Below, piece after piece: positions 8,773 to 17,277 of a DNA stretch of 64,000 bases. The notes under the pieces are model-generated. The model worked only from the letters and a program-made list of their open reading frames with translations, was not told the DNA's origin and made no database searches. This DNA is from Zeaxanthinibacter enoshimensis. GTDB taxonomy: Bacteria > Bacteroidota > Bacteroidia > Flavobacteriales > Flavobacteriaceae. How positions within the stretch are numbered: the stretch's first letter is position 1; every line of letters starts with the position of its first letter. The stretch lies in assembly GCF_004362865.1 (NCBI RefSeq), contig NZ_SNYI01000003.1, positions 496,001-560,000 of the forward strand, in the 5' to 3' direction. The position numbers were made by a program, and so were the translations under genes.

Positions 8773-8805
8773 CAAATATATATCCAAAAAAAGGTATTAT
8801 GCAAA
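8773..8805 (-). promoter_or_regulatory. Bacteroidota-type promoter of the DUF4870 gene
   Basis: Read on the minus strand: TTTG (8805-8802), 21 nt, TATATTTG (8780-8773). Both elements match the -33/-7 consensus, and the predicted start of transcription is about 20 nt before the ATG at 8747. Confidence 0.7.
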
Positions 8806-8893
8806 ACATAGTACTAAATATTAACTTTTTATTAACATATTTAAAGTTGATTATTTTCAATACTTTTAGGCTTCAATCCAAGCAGAACCGGCC

Positions 8894-9346
8894 ATGAACA
8901 GCAGTAAACTCAATTCTTTTCTTTTTTTTAAACTTCCCTCGGCCTGGTGGTGCGGAGTCCGGGTACATAAGATAGATCAGCACAGCGCAGAAACGCGGGT
9001 ACGACACCGCTGGTTCAATCAAAATCCTTTCGGATCCTTGTTCTGGGCGGTACAGGGTATGGCGGCCGAACTCAGTACCGGGGTTCTAGTTATGCAGGGA
9101 ATTACCAAAAGTGAGCAGGGTATATCCATGCTGGTGGCGAATAATAAAGCCAGTTTCTCCAAAAAAGCGAAGGGCCAGATCACTTTCAGCTGTGATGACG
9201 GCGAGCTTGTAGCGCCTGCAGTTGCCCGCACCCTGGAAACCGGGGAAGGACAGACGTTTTGGATGCGGTCCGTGGGAAAAGATGAAGCAGGGGATACAGT
9301 GGCGACTTTCGAATTTGAGTGGACTATCCGTGCCCGGAGGAATTAA
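8894..9346 (+). CDS. DUF4442 hotdog-fold protein
   Basis: 150 residues. Pattern of the DUF4442 branch of the thioesterase-like hotdog fold: HRWFNQNPFGSLFWAVQGMAAELSTGVL forms the helix-sheet core, followed by GISMLVANNKASFSKKAKGQITFSC. Members are probably acyl-CoA or acyl-carrier thioesterases, but no substrate is known. Cytoplasmic. Followed 67 nt later by the AIM24-like gene on the same strand. Confidence 0.85.
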   Translation: MNSSKLNSFLFFKLPSAWWCGVRVHKIDQHSAETRVRHRWFNQNPFGSLFWAVQGMAAELSTGVLVMQGITKSEQGISMLVANNKASFSKKAKGQITFSCDDGELVAPAVARTLETGEGQTFWMRSVGKDEAGDTVATFEFEWTIRARRN

Positions 9347-9413
9347 CCCACAATGGTCTGTAACAATTCTTTTAGTCCGGATACCTATAGTCAAACCATA
9401 AAACCCAGTTATA

Positions 9414-10214
9414 ATGAACGCACATGAAATAGACTACGAGATTCACGGTGAAGAAATGCAATATGTCGAGATCGAACTGGATCCGCGTGAAGCTGTCATT
9501 GCCGAGGCCGGAAGTTTCATGATGATGGAATCCGATATACAGATGGATACTATTTTTGGTGATGGCTCTAACCAAGACAAAGGTGTCCTTGGCAAGCTGT
9601 TCTCGGCAGGGAAACGTTTACTGACAGGGGAAAGCCTGTTTATGACCGCATTCCTGAATATCGGGCAGGGAAAACGAAAACTGAGCTTTGCCTCACCTTA
9701 CCCGGGGAAGATCATCCCAATAGACCTTTCCGAGAAGGATGGAAAATTCATCTGCCAGAAAGATGCTTTCTTATGTGCCGCCCAGGGCGTATCCGTGGGG
9801 ATCGAATTTTCTAAAAGGCTGGGTCGTGGTCTCTTCGGGGGGGAAGGCTTTATTATGCAGAAGCTTGAAGGAGACGGGATGGCTTTTGTGCATTCTGGTG
9901 GTACCACCGCGAAAAAAGTACTCGCCCCGGGCGAAGTGCTCAAAGTGGATACAGGCTGTATCATTGGTTTTACACATACTATCGATTACGACATATCTTT
10001 TATAGGGGGGATCAGGAATACGGTTTTCGGGGGTGAAGGTCTTTTCTTTGCTACCCTGAAAGGACCCGGAACAGTATATATACAGTCCCTTCCCTTCAGC
10101 CGGCTTGCCGGCCGGATCTGGGCTGCTGCCCCGCAGGGTCAGGGCAAAGACAGGGGAGAGGGAAGCATACTCGGAGGCCTGGGTGACATCCTGGACGGGG
10201 ATAACCGATTCTAA
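9414..10214 (+). CDS. AIM24/TIGR00266 family protein
   Basis: 266 residues. Starts with the typical YEIHGEEMQYVEIELDPREAVIAEAGSFMMME and has the glycine-rich GRGLFGGEGFIMQKLEGDG and ISFIGGIRNTVFGGEGLFFATLKGPG repeats of this double beta-sandwich family. Found in most phyla (yeast mitochondrial AIM24 is a relative); function unknown, often linked with membranes. Probably cotranscribed with the NudK gene 29 nt downstream. Confidence 0.93.
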   Translation: MNAHEIDYEIHGEEMQYVEIELDPREAVIAEAGSFMMMESDIQMDTIFGDGSNQDKGVLGKLFSAGKRLLTGESLFMTAFLNIGQGKRKLSFASPYPGKIIPIDLSEKDGKFICQKDAFLCAAQGVSVGIEFSKRLGRGLFGGEGFIMQKLEGDGMAFVHSGGTTAKKVLAPGEVLKVDTGCIIGFTHTIDYDISFIGGIRNTVFGGEGLFFATLKGPGTVYIQSLPFSRLAGRIWAAAPQGQGKDRGEGSILGGLGDILDGDNRF

Positions 10215-10243
10215 TCCAAAGTATTAACCAAAATATCGGGAAA

Positions 10244-10828
10244 TTGAAAAAGGGTCCTGTGCGCAATGTACAAACGGAAATACTGTCGGACGGCTGGTCC
10301 CGGCTTAGTCGGTTTACCTTTGAATACCTGAAGGATGACGGGCAGTGGGAAGAACAGAAACGCGAAGTCTACGACCGGGGGGACGGGGCAGTCATCCTGC
10401 TTTATAATAGCGCTAAACGCCGGGTCATCCTGACGAGGCAGTTCCGGATGCCTGTTTTCAGCAGGGGAGATGAAGATGGGATGCTGACTGAAGCCTGTGC
10501 CGGAGTGCTCGAAGAAAATGATCCCGAGGCAACCATTATCCGGGAAGTTGAAGAAGAGACAGGTTTCCGTATTGAAAAAGTGCAGAAAGTGCTGGAATCC
10601 TATATGTCTCCCGGTTCGGTCACAGAAATATTACACTTCTACCTGGGCGAATACCGCGATACTCAAAGGGTTAGCGAGGGTGGAGGTGCCGATTCCGAAA
10701 CGGAACATATCCAGGTTCTGGAATACTCTTACGAAGAAGCACTCGCCATGTTGGCCAATGGAGAGATCAGGGACGCGAAAACCTTGATCCTGTTACAGTA
10801 TGCAGCCCTGAATGGTATTCTGGACTGA
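10244..10828 (+). CDS. nudK: GDP-mannose pyrophosphatase-type Nudix hydrolase
   Basis: 194 residues. Hydrolyses nucleoside diphosphate sugars, in the family mainly GDP-mannose. Nudix box near residues 86-107 ending REVEEETGF, preceded by the family region KREVYDRGDGAVILLYN. The start codon is TTG at 10244; it is preferred because the N-terminus KGPVRNVQTEILSDGWS lines up with NudK proteins and no ATG fits. Confidence 0.9.
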   Translation: MKKGPVRNVQTEILSDGWSRLSRFTFEYLKDDGQWEEQKREVYDRGDGAVILLYNSAKRRVILTRQFRMPVFSRGDEDGMLTEACAGVLEENDPEATIIREVEEETGFRIEKVQKVLESYMSPGSVTEILHFYLGEYRDTQRVSEGGGADSETEHIQVLEYSYEEALAMLANGEIRDAKTLILLQYAALNGILD

Positions 10829-10839
10829 CAGCTGTTGGT

Positions 10840-12123
10840 TTAGTAAGTATCGCGAATATAGGCCAGTACCGCCTGCATCGCTGTCTTTACTTCGGAGGAA
10901 GGTGTTTTGAAATGATTGTTCATGTAGCTGAAGATCAGTACTTTTCCGGACTTCGTTATCAGGTATCCACTGAGACAGAAATTATTGCCCAGGCTGCCGG
11001 TCTTGGCATAGATGTAAGGTGCGTTATCCGTCCCAAACCAGTCCTCTAAAGTTCCTGAAACACCCCCGGCAGGAAACCAGCTCAGTAATCGTTCCCGGGG
11101 CACTTCCCGGTACATCCGGTGAAGTACCCTCACCATGGATTCCGGTGTAAAGAGGTTGTACCGGGATAAGCCGGAACCATCAACCCACCTTGGCGGATCC
11201 CTGAGTTCTGCCAGCTCCTCTTCCAGTAATTTTTTACGCAACACATCGCTGTTCAATGTATCTCCTACAGTGAGCGAAGCGGCCAGTAACAGTTGTTCGG
11301 CCAGGAAATTATCGCTCTCTATCATCATTTCCCGGTAAATACTATCCGTGGGGATACTGAACAATTTTTTCTTATCTGCTACCGGGAAATTCGCTGCTGT
11401 CCCGATTTTCTTCCCGACAGCCTTTTCCAGGAGTTGAAGTGTAAGACTATCCGATGTTTTATAAGGAATCACCAAGGTATCAGCAGAGCCTAGGGGGTAA
11501 AAGAAAGTGTTCTTATCCTGCAACCTTTTTTCGCGACCAGTCGTGGGGACCAGGTCATCCTTAAAAACTTTGGGTATAACCCGGAGAGAATCACTATACC
11601 ATATTTTGGCTACATTCCCATACAGGGGTAAACTATGTCGATCCGGGGAGTAATAACTGTCATAGTCCTCCCATGCCCAGCCAGGGGCCCATGGCTCATC
11701 CATGCTTGATCGTGGTACCAGTACCGGGGAGTTCTGTTGCTGCAGGAACTTTATCACAGTGCTGTCATTGAACTGCGGATGCAACTGGGAAGGGTCTGCC
11801 ATTCCGCTGAAATAGAGGGTGTCCTGCCAGTGAATGTACTCCAGGGCAGGCATTTTTTCCGGCAGGTATTTTAATCCGGCATAGAGCGTAAAGATTTTGG
11901 TATTGCTGGCCGGGGTGAAATATTTGCGGGCATTCTTTTGGTACAGGGTATCCCCGGAAATCGGGTCAAAAATGAGTATCCCGTTAAACATATTAACGTA
12001 TATATTCTCATTTAACTGCTTATCTAGATGTTTTTTCGTCACCCGTTGTTTACTCCCTGCACAGGAAACGATCAGCACAGTCAGCATGAAGTAAACAATT
12101 GATTTTAAATGATTTGTCAACAT
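10840..12123 (-). CDS. D-alanyl-D-alanine carboxypeptidase/endopeptidase (PBP4, peptidase S13), lipoprotein
   Basis: 427 residues. Cleaves D-Ala or cross-links in periplasmic murein. Active-site motifs in order: SNTK (Ser73, Lys76), SDN near residue 270, and KTG (Lys374). The N-terminus has a lipobox (TVLIVSCAGS), so it is anchored in a membrane. Somewhat shorter than classic PBP4 because the inserted domains after SxxK are reduced. Convergent with nudK; stands alone as a transcription unit. Confidence 0.93.
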   Translation of the reverse strand: MLTNHLKSIVYFMLTVLIVSCAGSKQRVTKKHLDKQLNENIYVNMFNGILIFDPISGDTLYQKNARKYFTPASNTKIFTLYAGLKYLPEKMPALEYIHWQDTLYFSGMADPSQLHPQFNDSTVIKFLQQQNSPVLVPRSSMDEPWAPGWAWEDYDSYYSPDRHSLPLYGNVAKIWYSDSLRVIPKVFKDDLVPTTGREKRLQDKNTFFYPLGSADTLVIPYKTSDSLTLQLLEKAVGKKIGTAANFPVADKKKLFSIPTDSIYREMMIESDNFLAEQLLLAASLTVGDTLNSDVLRKKLLEEELAELRDPPRWVDGSGLSRYNLFTPESMVRVLHRMYREVPRERLLSWFPAGGVSGTLEDWFGTDNAPYIYAKTGSLGNNFCLSGYLITKSGKVLIFSYMNNHFKTPSSEVKTAMQAVLAYIRDTY

Positions 12124-12219
12124 TTAATTGTGAAGTGATTTCAATAGTTTGGTCGAATATTCAGGGAAATTATCCTATTTTTAACTATAAAAAAATAATA
12201 ATCAATACCTTTTTTTAGT

Positions 12220-12227
12220 TAAATTTG
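12220..12227 (+). promoter_or_regulatory. Candidate -7 element of the 12259 gene
   Basis: TAAATTTG matches TAnnTTTG and is 31 nt before the ATG at 12259. No clear TTTG is present about 20 nt upstream, where the sequence is A/T-rich. Confidence 0.4.
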
Positions 12228-12258
12228 ATCAACAGTCCAACTAAAATCCTGAAAAAAT

Positions 12259-12456
12259 ATGGCAAGAGCTATGTTGGAGTACACTAAGACTGTGCTTCAG
12301 AAAGTAAGTTTTGACGCGAAATTATTTAGTAAGGAACTTAAAAAAGCATTAGAGAGATTACTCCCTTACGAAATTGAAGAATTGCGACACTGGTTACAAT
12401 TATTTATAATGGATAAGCCACAACTCCACCAGAGTTTGGCATACTTAAAAGCATAA
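12259..12456 (+). CDS. Small conserved helical protein, function unknown
   Basis: 65 residues, predicted all-helical: ARAMLEYTKTVLQKVSFDAK, LFSKELKKALERLLPYEIEE, LRHWLQLFIMDKPQLHQSLA. Acid/base-balanced, no signal peptide, no cysteine. Small proteins of this pattern recur in flavobacteria. It has its own promoter-like element and a strong terminator, which argues that it is real. Confidence 0.75.
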   Translation: MARAMLEYTKTVLQKVSFDAKLFSKELKKALERLLPYEIEELRHWLQLFIMDKPQLHQSLAYLKA

Positions 12457-12461
12457 ATCTT

Positions 12462-12490
12462 AAGCCACCTTACCGGGTGGCTTTATTTTT
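12462..12490 (+). terminator. Rho-independent terminator after the 12259 gene
   Basis: AAGCCACC / GGTGGCTT stem with a 6-nt loop, then TTTATTTTTTG. It overlaps the stop codon of the convergent oxyR gene. Confidence 0.8.
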
Positions 12491-13424
12491 TGTTTAAAGG
12501 ACTGATGATCTTTACGTCCTGGAAGGCGATCGCACCCCTGACTATTCCCGAGATCACATCTCTCAGCGCCTCCGTGATCTGTATTTTCAACTCGCTTTTA
12601 TGGTAGATGAGACTCACTTCCCGTGCAGGGACAGGTTCGTTGAAGTACTTTAAGTTCGATTTCTTGGATTCTCCCAGTTCCAGGGTATGCAGATAGGGTA
12701 ACAAAGTCATTCCCATCCCCTCATCAGAGAGGTTCAGCAGGGTCTCAAAGCTGCCGCTCTCTATCCGGAACGGGCCATTATTTTCCGCCCGGTCCGACTT
12801 ACATAAGTTTATGATCCCGTCGCGGAAGCAATGACCGTCCTGGAGCAGGAGGATATCCTGGATATCCAGGTCTTTTGGAGAGATCTTGTCCATAGATCCC
12901 AGCCGGTGATTCTCGGGGATATACCCTACAAAAGGCTCATAATAAAGGGGTCTTTCCTTGATGTATTCGATCTCAAGCGGGGTGGCTGCGATCCCTGCAT
13001 CCAGGTGCCCGTCCTGTATATTGCGGATCAGTTCTTCGGTATTCTGTTCTTTAATGATCAGCTGTACCTTGGGATATTTCTTAATGAAATTCCGGAGGAA
13101 CATTGGGAGCAGGGTAGGCATAATAGTGGGGATCACACCCAGTACGTATTCTCCGCCTATATATCCTTTCTCCTGGTCTACAATATCCTTGATCCTGTTC
13201 GCTTCATTAACGATGTTCTTAGCCTGTGCCACGATCTTTTTACCGGCTTCAGTAATAGAAATGGGTTTCTTACTGCGGTCAAAGATCAGTACGCCGAGTT
13301 CATCTTCCAGCTTTTGTACCTGCATGCTCAGGGTGGGCTGGGTAACGAAGCTTTTCTCGGCCGCGAGGGTGAAATTCTGGTATTCTGCAACGGCCAGAAC
13401 ATATTGTAATTGCGTAATGGTCAT
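12483..13424 (-). CDS. oxyR: Hydrogen peroxide-sensing LysR regulator OxyR
   Basis: 313 residues. LysR winged helix at residues 1-60 (TITQLQYVLAVAEYQNFTLA, QPTLSMQVQKLEDELGVLIF). The redox cysteines of OxyR are present in GHCFRDGIINLC and by count fall at Cys199 and Cys208, the same numbers as in E. coli OxyR. Divergent from dps with a 97-nt shared control region, which fits a peroxide regulon and probable self-regulation. Confidence 0.95.
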   Translation of the reverse strand: MTITQLQYVLAVAEYQNFTLAAEKSFVTQPTLSMQVQKLEDELGVLIFDRSKKPISITEAGKKIVAQAKNIVNEANRIKDIVDQEKGYIGGEYVLGVIPTIMPTLLPMFLRNFIKKYPKVQLIIKEQNTEELIRNIQDGHLDAGIAATPLEIEYIKERPLYYEPFVGYIPENHRLGSMDKISPKDLDIQDILLLQDGHCFRDGIINLCKSDRAENNGPFRIESGSFETLLNLSDEGMGMTLLPYLHTLELGESKKSNLKYFNEPVPAREVSLIYHKSELKIQITEALRDVISGIVRGAIAFQDVKIISPLNKK

Positions 13425-13461
13425 AGGTGATCATTTAAAGCAATAAAAGTATAAAAACCAT

Positions 13462-13495
13462 CAATGAAACTTATCACTATTGTCCTTTATATTTG
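13462..13495 (+). promoter_or_regulatory. dps promoter with possible OxyR box
   Basis: TATATTTG at 13488-13495 is a perfect -7 element 27 nt before the dps ATG. No TTTG -33 is present; in its place is the dyad CAAT-N13-ATTG (13462-13482). A LysR-type dyad replacing the -33 element is what an activator-dependent promoter would look like. The box is inferred. Confidence 0.5.
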
Positions 13496-13521
13496 ATAAT
13501 TTTATGTAAAAATAAGAACAC

Positions 13522-14001
13522 ATGAAACTAAACAGTATAGGCCTTGATGAAAAGAAATCCAAGGCATTAAGCAACGATCTCAATACGCTGCTGGCCAACT
13601 TTCAGCGCTACTACCAGAATCTGCGGGGAATACATTGGAATATAAAAGGAAAGCGTTTTTTTGAACTGCATCCTAAGTTCGAGGAACTGTACAACGATGC
13701 GAACCTGAAGGTGGATATGATTGCCGAACGAATCCTTACCCTTGGAGCCGTTCCCTTGCATACTTTCGAGGATTACAGCGAGCATTCCAAAGTACCCGTA
13801 GGTAAGAATGTCACCAAGGATGAAGAGGCTATCAGGCTGATCGTGGATTCCCTGAAAGAATTACTGGTCATTGAACGGAAGATCCTGGACGATTCAGCAG
13901 CGGCAGATGATGAAGGGACCAATGCCATGATGAGTGATTTTATCACGGAACAGGAGAAGACCGTATGGATGATGAAAGCGTGGCTTGCTGAAGAAATATA
14001 A
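13522..14001 (+). CDS. dps: Dps-family ferritin-like DNA protection protein
   Basis: 159 residues. Binds and oxidises ferrous iron with peroxide and forms a 12-mer shell. Ferroxidase-site residues typical of Dps are seen in RGIHWNIKGKRFFELHPKFEELYND and the following KVDMIAERILTLGAVPLHTF. Four-helix bundle length. Next to oxyR, with its own promoter, and closed by the hairpin at 14047-14076. Confidence 0.95.
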   Translation: MKLNSIGLDEKKSKALSNDLNTLLANFQRYYQNLRGIHWNIKGKRFFELHPKFEELYNDANLKVDMIAERILTLGAVPLHTFEDYSEHSKVPVGKNVTKDEEAIRLIVDSLKELLVIERKILDDSAAADDEGTNAMMSDFITEQEKTVWMMKAWLAEEI

Positions 14002-14046
14002 CAGTAACTAATGAGGTTAATAATTTACTTCTAACCTCTTAAAATA

Positions 14047-14076
14047 AAAGCCCTGCCGGGATAACGGCAGGGCTTT
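14047..14076. terminator. Terminator hairpin between dps and the 14099 gene
   Basis: Perfect 12-bp stem AAAGCCCTGCCG / CGGCAGGGCTTT with a 6-nt loop. It lies between convergent genes and can act for both, although the T-run on the plus strand is short. Confidence 0.75.
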
Positions 14077-14098
14077 GAACTTTTAAAGGGTTTTAATA

Positions 14099-14545
14099 CT
14101 AATCTCCCTCACTCAGGGAAAAACTTCCATCCCCTGAAAAATCAACCAGGACTATTGTTACTGTCCATATTCCAGGGCTGCCGGCAGCGGTTACTCCATC
14201 AATGGAATCGGGCTCCTGGTTACCTAAAATGGTCTTATCCAATACTACTGTCCCTTCTGCATCTGAAACGATCATCTGGAAGCTTCCTGCAGCGGTAGCT
14301 GTTATATCGGCATTATAATCTGCCCTGTTCAGGTTATTATTCCACTTGAAAGAGCGGGTAACTGATCCTCCATTTCCGGTAAAACTGGCATCAATATCCC
14401 CGTTAAAATCCGAAACATCTTCAAAAAGGACAGTGCCGTTGACACTGACTCTTGCAAAAGAATCATCATCATCATCACTACAGGAGAAGAGAAATATAAA
14501 AACAGGAAGTAATAGTGTTAACTTCCAAATATGGGAAAAGCTCAT
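14099..14545 (-). CDS. Small lipoprotein of unknown function
   Basis: About 148 residues. Lipobox LFSCSDDDDD, with an acidic stretch after the cysteine as is common in flavobacterial outer-membrane lipoproteins. The body is a beta-rich domain (SVNGTVLFEDVSDFNGDIDA, GIWTVTIVLVDFSGDGSFSL). ATG at 14578 would add 11 residues before the signal peptide; 14545 gives a more normal signal. No family recognised. Confidence 0.7.
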   Translation of the reverse strand: MSFSHIWKLTLLLPVFIFLFSCSDDDDDSFARVSVNGTVLFEDVSDFNGDIDASFTGNGGSVTRSFKWNNNLNRADYNADITATAAGSFQMIVSDAEGTVVLDKTILGNQEPDSIDGVTAAGSPGIWTVTIVLVDFSGDGSFSLSEGD

Positions 14546-14578
14546 GTTCAATTGTTTATTGCCGTTCACAACCATCAT

Positions 14579-15051
14579 CTTATTTTTTGACTACAACGGT
14601 CAACTTTGGGTAATATTGCTTTTGCAGCCGGGATGAAAGGGTACTAGCATAAACCTGCTAATTGTATCAAATATGGTCATGAAATTATTATTAACTCCTC
14701 CCGGGTTCTTTTCATCAACCAAGGGTCAATGTATTCGATGCGCTAGACAAAATCTCAGGATTTTTTTCACCAACGTCAGTCATCGATCGCTGCCCGCCAC
14801 TTAGTCGCTGATCGACGTAAAGCGCCTGTGTATAGCACTTTAGGGCCTTGCATTTGGTCGAATAAATTAGCTTATCATCCCAAATGACTCTACATTAGTC
14901 CTTCCCAAAGCCTAAAAACCTACTGACTGATGAACCAATATATTCCCTTAACCGGTATAATCGCAAAACCGGTTTTATAGCCACTTTTTAATATTCGGAT
15001 CTGCCTGGCGGTCTCTACGATCGGCTGCAATCCCGTGTCTCTAAAACCTTT
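14579..15051. other. 473-nt intergenic region with one hairpin
   Basis: No convincing coding frame on either strand. The only clear structure is the inverted repeat AACCGGT-N11-ACCGGTT (14950-14974), followed by TTATAG, about 85 nt before the SprF-like gene. It could mark a regulatory leader or an unannotated RNA. Confidence 0.4.
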
Positions 15052-15057
15052 TTGCCT

Positions 15058-16668
15058 ATGCCCTTAAAAATTACCCAATCCTTATCTTTACTTGTGCTGG
15101 TGGTGCTGCCCCTGACGGGCAGCCACTGCCATGCCCAACAGCAGGAATCTAACCCGTATGTATCTTACGAGGTGCCGTTCCAGAACCTTTTAAAATTTAA
15201 CCGGTTCCTGGTGAACCCGACCTTTTCCACGGTTCGCGAAAATAAATCCTATCTCAATTTTTTCCATCGCAGCCAGGCAGCGAATTACCAGGATAATCAA
15301 CAGGATTACTTCCTGAGTTACAGCGGGAGAATCGATGACCGAAGTGGACTCGGGCTAAGTGTATATAACCAGCAGGAAGGGGTCATTACCAATATTGGAG
15401 CAATGGCCAACTATGCTTACGGGGTACGCCTTACTGATAAGAGCAATTTAACCTTTGGATTCAATATCCCTTACTACCACAGCAGTTTTGATCGCGGCAG
15501 GGCTGTAACAACCGAGGAAGACCCTTTATTGGGGCAGTTAGAAGAGAATGCCATTATCGCTTTTCAACCGGGCTTTAATCTTTCATACGGGCAGTTCGAT
15601 GTAGGGGTCTTTGCGGAAAACCTACTGGATTATAACCTGAGATCAGGTGAGTTAATGACTGCTTTCCCCGAAAAGACATTTTCCGGGCATTTACAGTATA
15701 CCTATGAATTCAACGCTGCAGGCGGAGTATTCTCGGATGCGCGACTCTTACCCTTGTTGAGGGTGCGAAAGACAGGGCAGGATGCCCTGGATTACGGGGG
15801 AGGAATGATCCTTGACCTGCCACGGCTTGGATGGTTGCAAGGTGGGTATGACAGTTTCTTTGGCGCCTCTGTAGGTACCGGCTTCAACCTAAGCAGGAGA
15901 CTTTCCCTGGGGTACACTATAGAAAAAGGACTTTCCGAGAGTACCGATCACCTGGGTACTACCCACGAGATCTCCCTTGCCTTTTCATTTGTACCTAACC
16001 TGACGGAAAATATGGTATACCAGGAGATAGCCGAAGATACGGGAGCCTTTGTGATGAATGAACCCACCGATGATTCATACGATCGCCTGCTGGATAAATA
16101 TATGGCACTGGAAGCCAAGTACGAAGAAAACAACGCCCTGCTTAACGAATTGATATTCCGACAGGATTCCATCGAACTGGCCCGTGTCAGGGATGAGGAA
16201 AGAAGGTTTAACCTGGTGATGCGATCGGTAAAGAGCGAAATCAAAACGGTAGATAATGACCCAGGGCAAGACCTGGCAGCGAATAACACTAACGATGCGC
16301 CGGTAAAGGAGGTCCAGGCGGGTTATAAAAGGAAAAACGAATTTGCGGATCCCAGGAAATTGGTGGTTCGTACAATGCCCGCAATCGACGGGATTAAAAA
16401 CGGGCACTATGTAGTCGCCAATGTATTTCAGACAGAAAAATACCTGAAACAATTTATGCAGCAACTGGAGGAGCAGGGCTTAGAGCCTGCTTATTTCAAA
16501 AACCCTGAGAACGGGATGCATTATGTGTACCTGGCGCATTATGAAAACGATATACAGGCCCGCACAGCCTACCTGACAGGGATAGGGGGCAAGTACAAAG
16601 AGCAGACATGGATCATGCATGTAGAAGATCCTTATGCCAATATGGCTAAACTCGAATTTGAAGATTAA
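15058..16668 (+). CDS. PorP/SprF-family outer-membrane protein with C-terminal SPOR-like domain
   Basis: 536 residues from ATG 15058 (a TTG two codons earlier is less likely). Signal peptide ends LTGSHCHAQQQ. Residues about 30-325 are a PorP/SprF beta-barrel, the family that serves type IX secretion and gliding: NPYVSYEVPFQNLLKFNRFLVNPTF is the family opening, with repeated amphipathic strands. About 340-400 is charged and probably coiled coil (RLLDKYMALEAKYEENNALL). Residues about 440-525 resemble a SPOR fold (GHYVVANVFQTEKYLKQFMQ, then HYVYLAHYENDIQARTA). A barrel joined to a possible peptidoglycan-binding tail is less usual. No giant adhesin gene is adjacent. Confidence 0.85.
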   Translation: MPLKITQSLSLLVLVVLPLTGSHCHAQQQESNPYVSYEVPFQNLLKFNRFLVNPTFSTVRENKSYLNFFHRSQAANYQDNQQDYFLSYSGRIDDRSGLGLSVYNQQEGVITNIGAMANYAYGVRLTDKSNLTFGFNIPYYHSSFDRGRAVTTEEDPLLGQLEENAIIAFQPGFNLSYGQFDVGVFAENLLDYNLRSGELMTAFPEKTFSGHLQYTYEFNAAGGVFSDARLLPLLRVRKTGQDALDYGGGMILDLPRLGWLQGGYDSFFGASVGTGFNLSRRLSLGYTIEKGLSESTDHLGTTHEISLAFSFVPNLTENMVYQEIAEDTGAFVMNEPTDDSYDRLLDKYMALEAKYEENNALLNELIFRQDSIELARVRDEERRFNLVMRSVKSEIKTVDNDPGQDLAANNTNDAPVKEVQAGYKRKNEFADPRKLVVRTMPAIDGIKNGHYVVANVFQTEKYLKQFMQQLEEQGLEPAYFKNPENGMHYVYLAHYENDIQARTAYLTGIGGKYKEQTWIMHVEDPYANMAKLEFED

Positions 16669-16713
16669 AGAAAGAAGGGAAATCCCTTTAAAGATGTTAG
16701 TTTGATTTGTGCC

Positions 16714-16772
16714 AAAAGCCGGAAACAGCGTTCATGATGCCATGGATTGAACGTGATGTTCCGGCTTTTTTT
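16714..16772. terminator. Long bidirectional terminator
   Basis: Outer stem AAAGCCGGAA / TTCCGGCTTT, inner stem CGTTCA / TGAACG, then a T-run. It lies between the SprF-like gene and the convergent 16771-17151 gene. Confidence 0.75.
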
Positions 16773-17151
16773 AAACCTTAACTTCTTCGCCTTCCTTTTT
16801 GTTCAGGATCTCGATGATCCAGTAAATAAGTTGTCCCAGGCCATTGGCAAATAAGAAGAGCAGTATCCATACTACCAGCATATTATTGCCCTGCATGTTC
16901 GGGTTCTTTGCCGCGTGCACAATGTAAAAGACCAGGCTCGCGAAGGAGATCAGCACCACCAGCAGAACCACTATAATAAAGAAAGCAATCCCGCCCATAA
17001 GAAGCCCGTGGACTTCATCCATGTGCCCGTTATCTCCTATGTCTCCCCCTATAGCCAGGATAACAAAGAATAAATAACCGAAGATCAGCAGTATTAAAGA
17101 TACCAGGGGAGCCAGGGCAAAAAAGCCTTGCCAGAATTTATTGTTGAGCAT
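16771..17151 (-). CDS. Small multi-spanning membrane protein
   Basis: 126 residues with three membrane segments: about 10-35, 50-78 and 91-113, ending with a charged tail KKEGEEVKV. The part HAAKNPNMQGNNMLVVWILL followed by a helix resembles the short PLDc_N-type membrane modules, but the match is weak. Function unknown; single-gene unit. Confidence 0.75.
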   Translation of the reverse strand: MLNNKFWQGFFALAPLVSLILLIFGYLFFVILAIGGDIGDNGHMDEVHGLLMGGIAFFIIVVLLVVLISFASLVFYIVHAAKNPNMQGNNMLVVWILLFLFANGLGQLIYWIIEILNKKEGEEVKV

Positions 17152-17227
17152 AATTGGTTGGTTTTTATAAATGTACTAAAAATCTGTTTGCGAGCAGGTT
17201 TGGATCTGTACGCAGCTCATCTAACTA

Positions 17228-17256
17228 AAAAAAGCCTGCTTCTCAGCAGGCCTTTT
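17228..17256 (-). terminator. Terminator of the S9 peptidase gene
   Basis: On the minus strand GCCTGCT-GAGA-AGCAGGC followed by TTTTTTTAG. Confidence 0.85.
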
Positions 17257-17277
17257 CAAGTGTTCAGTATTAACTGA

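Noticed and set aside
14674-14803. Short plus-strand frame beginning MVMKLLLTPPG
   Set aside because: About 43 codons, no export signal or helix pattern after the first residues and no promoter; likely chance.
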